In this document: piece by piece, positions 6,393 to 11,387 of the stretch
Layout of the letters: the number at the start of each line of letters is the position of its first letter
Numbering within the stretch: position 1 is the first letter of the stretch
Assembly: GCA_945929765.1 (NCBI GenBank)
Contig: CAMEOL010000016.1
Coordinates: 1 to 11,387, forward strand
Direction: 5' to 3'
Length of the DNA stretch: 11,387 nt
DNA from: an uncultured Gemella sp.
Lineage (GTDB): Bacteria > Bacillota > Bacilli > Staphylococcales > Gemellaceae
The notes under the pieces: generated by a model
What the model was told of the DNA's origin: nothing
Database searches by the model: none
Seen by the model: the letters and a program-made list of their open reading frames with translations, nothing else
Translations under genes and position numbers: made by a program

Positions 6393-8045
6393 CTAAGGAT
6401 GAACTGGTACCATCCACGATAACAATCCTGTAGATTGTGCAGCTACTATAGCACTAATTATTAACAATATTACAATACTATGTTTGAAAGTATATTTTAA
6501 TAACTCTGATTCTTTTCCTACTAAACCTACAGCTGCCGCTGCTACTGCTATTGATTGCGGAGAAATCATTTTACCTGCTACTCCTCCAGAAGCATTCGCT
6601 GCCACCGCTAATAACGGATTCATACCGACTCCGTTAGCTGTAACTTCTTGCAACTTCGTAAATAGTAAATTCGAAGAAGTATCCGATCCTGTTATAAATA
6701 CTCCTATCCATCCTAAAGCAGATGAGAAGAATACAAATGCTTTTCCTGTTGCTGCTAACGCACTACCTAATGTATTAGTCATACCTGATGCATTCATTAC
6801 ATATGCAAAACCTACTACGAAACAGATTGTTAACAACGCAATTTTTATCTCGTTAAACGTCTCAACAAAAACTTTCCCCATATCTGACCAAGACAATTTT
6901 ATTATAAACTTAGCTATTATTGCTGCCACTAAAATCGATGTTCCTGTAGCTCCAATAATATCTAATTTGTAGACAGCCGCTACTTCTTTACCTGACATTG
7001 AGCTTATTATATTTTTGTGAATAAGTGGTACATTTATAGTTGTAACAAAAGTGGCAAAAAATGCCTTAACCGGCTTCAATGTCCAAATGCATATAGTTGC
7101 TATCAGTACAACAAAAGGTGACCAAGCCGTCACTATATCTTTAGCTGAATGTTTTGGTTTTTCAACTTTTACGGCATCTTCTACTTCATCTTTAAACTTC
7201 CAAGTAGTTTTTGGTTGCCAGAATTTTAATAATATTACTGTTGCTAATAGCGATACTAAAGAAGCTAATATAGCTGGTAAATCAGGTCCTAAATATACAG
7301 CACTTACATACTCTGCTACCGCAAAAGAAATTCCTGATACTAAAATAACTGGTAAAATTTCAAGCGTCTTTTTAAATCCAGCCATAATAAATACTACATA
7401 AAAAGGCACAATTACTGCAAGTATTGGTAACTGATTACCCACCATAGCAGAAATTTCTAACGCTGTTATCGGATTACCGTTAGAATATGTTCCTATTCCA
7501 TTAACCGCCGTAATTGGTATACCTACAGCTCCAAATGCAACTGGTGCTGTATTAGCGACAAGCGCTATACCTGCCGCATATAACGGTTTAAATCCTAATC
7601 CTACTAATAGAGCTGCTGATATAGCTACCGGGGCTCCAAACCCTGCTGACCCCTCTAAAAATGAACTAAATGAAAAAGCAATTAATAACGCCTGTATTCT
7701 TCTATCATCTGTTAACGACGTAACACTATCCCTAATAATATTAAAATGACCCGTTTTTACCGTCATTTTGTATAAAAATACAGACATTAGAATTATCCAA
7801 CCGATAGGTAAAATACCATACGTTATTCCATGGAATGTCGAAGCTACTGCAAACCCTACTGGCATTTTGAAGAAAATAACAGCTAGTATTATTGCTAAAA
7901 TAAGAGTTGTTAATCCCGTAAGCCATCCTTTCATTTTAAAAACAGCAAGAGCTACTAAATAATAAACGATAGGAATTAAAGCTACTAAAGCTGATAAATA
8001 TATACTGTCTCCTACCGGTGTTAATATCTGTGTAAATTTATCCAT
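6393..8045 (-). CDS. lctP: L-lactate permease (LctP/LldP family), copy 2
   Basis: This 550-residue paralogue of the neighbouring permease aligns with it end to end apart from a one-residue insertion in the charged loop near residue 290. It has the same proton-coupled lactate transport family, the same helix pattern and the same signature segments: EGSAGFGAPVAI (131-142), NTAPVAFGAVG (165-175), LDIIGATGTSILVAA (361-375), TGSDTSSNLLF and KMISPQSIAVA. Differences cluster in helix interiors and loops of the N-terminal half and around 320-360, so the two copies could differ in affinity or regulation. The start ATG at 8045 follows AAGGAGG with 8 nt spacing. It has its own promoter and terminator. 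No lactate dehydrogenase or lutABC-type utilisation gene lies beside either permease. Confidence 0.96.
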   Translation of the reverse strand: MDKFTQILTPVGDSIYLSALVALIPIVYYLVALAVFKMKGWLTGLTTLILAIILAVIFFKMPVGFAVASTFHGITYGILPIGWIILMSVFLYKMTVKTGHFNIIRDSVTSLTDDRRIQALLIAFSFSSFLEGSAGFGAPVAISAALLVGLGFKPLYAAGIALVANTAPVAFGAVGIPITAVNGIGTYSNGNPITALEISAMVGNQLPILAVIVPFYVVFIMAGFKKTLEILPVILVSGISFAVAEYVSAVYLGPDLPAILASLVSLLATVILLKFWQPKTTWKFKDEVEDAVKVEKPKHSAKDIVTAWSPFVVLIATICIWTLKPVKAFFATFVTTINVPLIHKNIISSMSGKEVAAVYKLDIIGATGTSILVAAIIAKFIIKLSWSDMGKVFVETFNEIKIALLTICFVVGFAYVMNASGMTNTLGSALAATGKAFVFFSSALGWIGVFITGSDTSSNLLFTKLQEVTANGVGMNPLLAVAANASGGVAGKMISPQSIAVAAAAVGLVGKESELLKYTFKHSIVILLIISAIVAAQSTGLLSWMVPVHP

Positions 8046-8094
8046 TTTTTCTCCCTCCTTATTTTATTGGATTAAATTTATCTTTACAACTTTA

Positions 8095-8123
8095 ATTATA
8101 CACTATACCTATACCGTAGTAAA
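8095..8123 (-). promoter_or_regulatory. Promoter of lactate permease copy 2
   Basis: On the minus strand, -35 TTTACT (8123-8118; 4 of 6) with a 17-nt spacer to a perfect -10 TATAAT (8100-8095). The predicted leader is about 40 nt. Confidence 0.65.
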
Positions 8124-8131
8124 GTGTTTAC
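8119..8131. promoter_or_regulatory. Palindromic operator-like site over the lctP copy 2 -35 box
   Basis: GTAAAGTGTTTAC is a perfect 5-bp inverted repeat with a 3-nt centre (GTAAA-n3-TTTAC). It overlaps the -35 of copy 2 and lies 9 nt from the -35 of the divergent forward promoter. On the minus strand the left part, ATGTAAAC, fits a cre half-site, but the centre is CAC rather than containing CG, so CcpA is not well supported. Some dimeric regulator is possible. Confidence 0.35.
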
Positions 8132-8140
8132 ATCATTGAT

Positions 8141-8170
8141 TTGACAACGATTCTATAACTATACTATATT
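8141..8170 (+). promoter_or_regulatory. Forward-strand promoter divergent from lctP copy 2
   Basis: A perfect -35 TTGACA (8141-8146), an 18-nt spacer and -10 TATATT (8165-8170; 5 of 6) point rightward, against all the genes. The start would be near 8177. Ten nt later the RNA enters the hairpin at 8187-8228, which has a U-rich tail on this strand too. The predicted product is thus a short RNA of about 55-60 nt, with no open frame. The elements are seen; transcription is inferred. Confidence 0.45.
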
Positions 8171-8186
8171 TTCTTATATATAATAA

Positions 8187-8228
8187 AAAATACGACATTT
8201 TTAACTTAACGTTCAATAGTCGTATTTT
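8187..8228 (-). terminator. Intrinsic terminator of the secG-rnr-smpB cluster, possibly bidirectional
   Basis: AAAATACGAC (8187-8196) and GTCGTATTTT (8219-8228) form a perfect 10-bp stem with a 22-nt loop, which holds a small AACGTT palindrome. On the minus strand the stem runs into UUUUUUAUUAUA, right after the smpB stop. On the plus strand it is followed by UUUUCUAUAUUAU, so it may also stop forward transcripts. Confidence 0.75.
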
Positions 8229-8253
8229 CTATATTATATGTGTTATATTATAT

Positions 8254-8715
8254 TTAATATCTCTGTTTTTCTTTTAGTACTCTATTAATTTCTTTAGTCG
8301 CTTCTTTTTGCTTCAACGTATTTCGTTTATCGTAATTTTTCTTCCCTTTTGCTATACCTATTAAAAGTTTAGCGTAACCATTTTTTATATATAACTTTAA
8401 CGGGATGACACTTATACCTGTGTTTTTTTGTTGCTCACTCAATAAAGATATCTGTTTTTTCTTTAACAATAACTTTCTTACTCTAAGCGGTTCATGGTTA
8501 AATCTATTCCCCTCTTCAAAGTGAGATATGTGCATATTATAAACAAATACTTCTCCTCTTCTAGTCTGACAATAAGAATCTTTTAAATTAATTTTACCTC
8601 TTCTTATCGACTTTATTTCTGTCCCAGTCAAAACTAGACCCGCTTCGTAAGTTTCTTCTATAAAATAATCATGATTCGCTTTTTTATTATTAGCAATTAC
8701 TCTAACTTCTGCCAT
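8254..8715 (-). CDS. smpB: SsrA (tmRNA)-binding protein SmpB
   Basis: At 153 residues this is a complete SmpB. It binds the tRNA-like part of tmRNA and brings it to ribosomes stalled at the 3' end of an mRNA, starting trans-translation. Diagnostic stretches include the N-terminal [17 protein letters not shown] (10-26), GTEIKSIR (31-38), the NMHISH strand (60-65) and the C-terminal [10 protein letters not shown] (122-131), followed by the basic helix that enters the mRNA channel. The start ATG at 8715 lies 2 nt after the rnr stop codon, with only a weak AGAAGAG-type site inside the rnr end. Translation is therefore probably coupled to rnr. The tmRNA gene ssrA, often near smpB in other Bacillota, is not in this window. 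Confidence 0.98.
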   Translation of the reverse strand: MAEVRVIANNKKANHDYFIEETYEAGLVLTGTEIKSIRRGKINLKDSYCQTRRGEVFVYNMHISHFEEGNRFNHEPLRVRKLLLKKKQISLLSEQQKNTGISVIPLKLYIKNGYAKLLIGIAKGKKNYDKRNTLKQKEATKEINRVLKEKQRY

Positions 8716-8717
8716 AA

Positions 8718-10874
8718 TTATCTCTTCTTCCTTAATTTTCTTTTATTTTTATTATCTGTATCTATTATACCTTTATGTTTTAATATTTTAAAGTCAATTT
8801 CTTGATTTTCTATATCTACGTTAGCAACTTTCACCACTACACTATCCCCTATTCTATAAATATTTTTAGTTCTTCTTCCGATCAAAATAATATTTTTTTC
8901 GTCAAATGTATAGTAATCGTCATTCATAGATTTAATGTGACATAATCCTTCTATCATATTAGGTAAAGTTACAAATACTCCGAATCTAGTTACTGAAGAC
9001 ACTATTCCTTCAAAAGTTTTCTCTTGATATTTTAACATATATTCACATTTCTTTATTTGGTCTACTTCTCTTTCACACTCTACGGCTCTTTTTTCACATA
9101 GTGAAGAACTCTCTGCCAAATCAGGTAAAATACTTTCAAAGTGTTCTTTATTTTCTAAACTTAAGTCTCCTTCAAATAAGTAACTTCTAATCATTCTATG
9201 TACTAATAAGTCTGGATATCTACGAATAGGAGAAGTAAAATGTGTATAATATTTAGCCGATAAAGCAAAATGTCCCATATTTATACTTGAATAGCGAGCT
9301 TGATTCATAGTTCTTAAAAGAATAGTAGATAACATACCTTCTACTTGTGAATCTTTAAAAGTCTTCATCATATTAGCCAAAACATAAGGTTCAATTTCTT
9401 CTATCTTTCCTTTGCTTCTGTAGCCAAAACTAGCTGCCAATTCAAAAAACTGTCGAAGTTTATCTATTTTCGGCTCTTCGTGTACACGATAAATAAATGG
9501 CGTTTCTAACCAATAAAAATGCTCAGCAACAACCTCATTTGCACTTAGCATAAAATCTTCTATTAACTTTTCTGCCAACCCTCTTTCACGCAAAACTATA
9601 TCTACCACATCACCGTTATTATCAACTAACACTTTTGATTCTGCTTTATTAAAATCTATTGCTCCTCGTTGTTCTCTTATTTTTCTAATTTTTAGAGATA
9701 ACTCTAGAGAATAATTCAACATTTTCGCATAATCTCTGTACTCGGCAACTATTTCTTCATTATTCTCAAACAATAAATTTACCTTTTGATAAGTTAATCT
9801 ACCTTTTGATTTTATTATTGCCGGATATATATCATAATCAATCACTTCTCCACTATCTTCAAAATTAATATCACAACAAATCGTATACCTTAATACATCT
9901 GGATTTAGCGAACAAATATTGTTAGATAACTTCCTTGGCAACATAGGAATAACTCTATCTACTAAATAGACACTACACCCTCTTTCGATAGCATTCTTGT
10001 CAAGCTCACTTCCTTCTTTTACATATCGACTAACATCCGCTATAAAAACTTTTAATCGATATCCTTTTTTTGTTTTTACGACAGAAATAGCATCGTCTAG
10101 ATCTTTAGAATCATCGCCATCTATCGTTACAACAAGTTCTTCCGTACAATCTTTGTATCTAGGATCCATATGTATTTCATCTTCTATTTTTTCCAACTCT
10201 TTTTCTACATCATCAGAAAAATCAAGCGGTATTTGATGTTTGTAAGCTGTAGACAAAATATCCACACCAGGATCATCTTTGTGGCCTATAGATTTAATTA
10301 CTATTCCTTGATGTTCATCAAAACTTGCTTTTGCATAGTCTGTTATTTCTACAATTACTTTTGAGCCATCTACCAAATGCTTTATATTATTTTTTACTTT
10401 AATATATTTTTCGATATTTTTGTCATCACTTTTTACATGAGAAAATAATCTTGCTTTTATTAAAGTTCCCACTGTATATTTTGTATTTCTTTCTAAAATG
10501 GCTACTACTATTCCTTCTATATTTTTTTCTTTTACAAAAATATCCTCAACCCTGACTTTAACTTTATCCCCCGTCATTGCCCCTTTAGAGAATCCTTTCG
10601 GGATATATATTTCAGATTCGATCCTATCCACATAAACAAATGCAAATCCTGAATTATTAACTCTAATTATTCCTTCAAAAAATAATTCTTCATCAGCTAC
10701 ATAAAGAAACTTTTCATTCTTTAACTGTACTAATATGTAGTTTCTCGTTAATTTTTCGACATTTTTTATTAATTCGACAAAATCTCGAGAATCAACAACT
10801 TCCAACTGCTCTTTTATTTCTTCTATACTTAAAACTTTTTTCGTTTCAAATAATTTCAAAATACTATCTGTCAT
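8718..10874 (-). CDS. rnr: Ribonuclease R, 3'-5' exoribonuclease
   Basis: This 718-residue RNB-family exonuclease degrades structured RNA, including rRNA fragments and non-stop mRNAs freed by trans-translation. It has an N-terminal winged-helix-like region (about 1-60), cold-shock/OB domains (about 65-200), the RNB catalytic domain (about 235-570) and an S1 domain (about 619-700, [22 protein letters not shown]). The catalytic acidic cluster is intact in [11 protein letters not shown] (251-261), with D252, D258, D260 and D261 at the spacing of RNase II/R metal ligands. The conserved [16 protein letters not shown] (545-560) is also present. The C-terminal basic tail is short (RKLRKKR), making the protein somewhat shorter than the 750-800 residues common in the family. 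AGGAGG lies 5 nt before the ATG. The only space for a promoter upstream is filled by a hairpin, so expression seems to depend on readthrough from secG. Confidence 0.97.
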   Translation of the reverse strand: MTDSILKLFETKKVLSIEEIKEQLEVVDSRDFVELIKNVEKLTRNYILVQLKNEKFLYVADEELFFEGIIRVNNSGFAFVYVDRIESEIYIPKGFSKGAMTGDKVKVRVEDIFVKEKNIEGIVVAILERNTKYTVGTLIKARLFSHVKSDDKNIEKYIKVKNNIKHLVDGSKVIVEITDYAKASFDEHQGIVIKSIGHKDDPGVDILSTAYKHQIPLDFSDDVEKELEKIEDEIHMDPRYKDCTEELVVTIDGDDSKDLDDAISVVKTKKGYRLKVFIADVSRYVKEGSELDKNAIERGCSVYLVDRVIPMLPRKLSNNICSLNPDVLRYTICCDINFEDSGEVIDYDIYPAIIKSKGRLTYQKVNLLFENNEEIVAEYRDYAKMLNYSLELSLKIRKIREQRGAIDFNKAESKVLVDNNGDVVDIVLRERGLAEKLIEDFMLSANEVVAEHFYWLETPFIYRVHEEPKIDKLRQFFELAASFGYRSKGKIEEIEPYVLANMMKTFKDSQVEGMLSTILLRTMNQARYSSINMGHFALSAKYYTHFTSPIRRYPDLLVHRMIRSYLFEGDLSLENKEHFESILPDLAESSSLCEKRAVECEREVDQIKKCEYMLKYQEKTFEGIVSSVTRFGVFVTLPNMIEGLCHIKSMNDDYYTFDEKNIILIGRRTKNIYRIGDSVVVKVANVDIENQEIDFKILKHKGIIDTDNKNKRKLRKKR

Positions 10875-10890
10875 TATTACCTCCTAAATA

Positions 10891-10928
10891 ATAATAAAAC
10901 AGACCCAAAATGACGGGCATCTTGGGTC
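10891..10928 (-). terminator. Hairpin with U-rich tail between secG and rnr (terminator or attenuator)
   Basis: Arms 10902-10912 and 10918-10928 form an 11-bp stem with a 5-nt loop on the minus-strand RNA, including a G-U wobble that would be an A-C mismatch on the other strand. The tail reads UGUUUUAUUAUUAUU. It begins 16 nt after the secG stop and its tail ends close to the rnr ribosome binding site. Complete termination would leave rnr-smpB without a promoter, so partial readthrough or regulation is likely. Confidence 0.7.
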
Positions 10929-10943
10929 ATATACATATATTTT

Positions 10944-11174
10944 TTAGATGTTAAACCAAGTTAGACATAATAGCGAAACAAAAAATACAATTCCTAAAAA
11001 TACTGTTATTCTTTGTAATACTAATTCTGCTCCTCTAACTTTTTGTTTTCCAAATAATTCTTCAGCTCCTCCTGTAAGACCTGATAATCCACCAGATTTA
11101 CTTTCTTGTAGCATTACAACTAAAATAATTAAAACACTACTAACTATAGCTAATGTCATTAAAAAAGTATGCAT
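10944..11174 (-). CDS. secG: Preprotein translocase subunit SecG
   Basis: This 76-residue two-helix membrane protein is the small accessory subunit of the SecYEG translocon, assisting SecA-driven export. Helix 1 spans about 4-22 and helix 2 about 54-73. The conserved loop between them contains the SecG signature: LQESKSGGLSGLTGGAEELFGKQ, then RGAELVLQRIT. The length matches other Gram-positive SecG proteins. The start ATG follows AGGAGG (11187-11182) at 7 nt spacing. It begins 64 nt after the YacL-like stop and is followed by the hairpin before rnr. The secG-rnr-smpB order is common in Bacillota; the carboxylesterase gene (yvaK) found between secG and rnr in B. subtilis is absent here. Confidence 0.97.
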   Translation of the reverse strand: MHTFLMTLAIVSSVLIILVVMLQESKSGGLSGLTGGAEELFGKQKVRGAELVLQRITVFLGIVFFVSLLCLTWFNI

Positions 11175-11206
11175 ACAATTCCTCCTACTTATTTATCCAC
11201 ATAACA

Positions 11207-11212
11207 ATTATA
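11207..11212 (-). promoter_or_regulatory. Possible -10 box of a secG promoter
   Basis: A perfect TATAAT on the minus strand, 32 nt ahead of the secG ATG. No good -35 is found at 16-18 nt; a TTGCAA lies 20 nt upstream, which is too far for an ordinary promoter. Weak support. Confidence 0.3.
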
Positions 11213-11238
11213 GTAACACATATTAATACTATTTGCAA

Positions 11239-11387
11239 CTATATTATTTTTGTAAATATGATTCTTCCTGATGAAGTTTGAAGAACACTTTGGACTTCCA
11301 CCTCAATATCTTTACCTACAAATTTCTTACCATTTTCTACAACTATCATAGTTCCATCTTCTGTGTACGCAACACCTTGATTGTTTT
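11239..11387 (-). CDS. yacL: C-terminal end of a PIN/TRAM-domain protein (YacL-like), 5' part outside window
   Basis: Only the last 48 residues and a TAG stop (11241-11239) are visible; the gene continues past the right edge. The segment starts [19 protein letters not shown] and ends in [16 protein letters not shown]. This closely follows the C-terminal TRAM domain of YacL-type proteins, which read GVGYLxDGTMVVVE near the start of this part and SVLQTxxGRMIFA at the end. Those proteins are membrane-anchored, with N-terminal helices, a PIN-type nuclease-like domain and a C-terminal RNA-binding TRAM domain; those upstream parts cannot be checked here. It lies 64 nt upstream of secG with no obvious terminator between, so readthrough into secG is possible. 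Confidence 0.82.
   Translation of the reverse strand, partial: NNQGVAYTEDGTMIVVENGKKFVGKDIEVEVQSVLQTSSGRIIFTKII

Noticed and set aside
6484..6972. 162-codon forward ORF opposite lctP copy 2
   Set aside because: It is antisense to a well-conserved permease, its reading is alanine/threonine/proline-rich as expected from the complement of a membrane protein gene, and it has no ribosome binding site.
7051..7401. 116-codon forward ORF opposite lctP copy 2
   Set aside because: Same reason: complement of real coding sequence, with no family resemblance and no translation signal.
7741..7926. 61-codon minus-strand ORF inside lctP copy 2
   Set aside because: It is an out-of-frame shadow within the permease, which is intact across this interval.
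8046..8253. tmRNA (ssrA) gene next to smpB
   Set aside because: The gap is only about 200 nt, holds promoters and a terminator, and shows no tRNA-like ends or tag-coding frame.
10948..11226. 92-codon forward ORF opposite secG
   Set aside because: It is antisense to a clear SecG with a good ribosome binding site and has no recognisable features of its own.

Overview
All convincing genes in this window lie on the minus strand. The DNA is AT-rich, with strong GGAGG-type ribosome binding sites, TATAAT-type promoters and U-tailed hairpin terminators. Together with SecG, RNase R, SmpB, a YugP-type peptidase, TypA and a YacL-type PIN/TRAM protein, this points to a low-GC Gram-positive bacterium (Bacillota, order Bacillales). 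A Gemella-like genome is my best guess from gene content and base composition, but it is inference. The window is chromosomal housekeeping sequence. I see no insertion sequence, phage gene, CRISPR array, tRNA or rRNA.

In transcription order (right to left), the window opens with the last 48 residues of a YacL-like TRAM-domain protein. Next comes secG-rnr-smpB, a protein-export and RNA quality-control cluster. SecG is a channel subunit of the Sec translocon, RNase R is a 3'-5' exonuclease, and SmpB is the tmRNA partner in ribosome rescue. RNase R degrades the faulty mRNAs released during rescue, so rnr and smpB (2 nt apart) are a functional pair. A strong hairpin sits between secG and rnr. After smpB there is a terminator, then two tandem, separately promoted L-lactate permease paralogues (about 76 % identical by hand alignment), each with its own promoter and terminator.

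A 443-nt non-coding gap leads to typA (bipA), a ribosome-associated GTPase, with a clear promoter. Then come a monocistronic yugP-type membrane zinc metallopeptidase and its terminator. Last is a two-gene unit: a metallo-beta-lactamase-fold hydrolase followed 23 nt later by a small membrane protein with a bacterial PH-like domain, which runs off the left edge and is almost complete.

No exciting new system is evident. The points most worth a second look are small regulatory ones: a good forward-strand promoter aimed at the smpB terminator, which would make a roughly 55-nt RNA divergent from the second permease; a cre-like site inside the promoter of the other permease; the hairpin between secG and rnr; a nested inverted-repeat element ahead of the terminator downstream of yugP; and uneven conservation between the permease copies.
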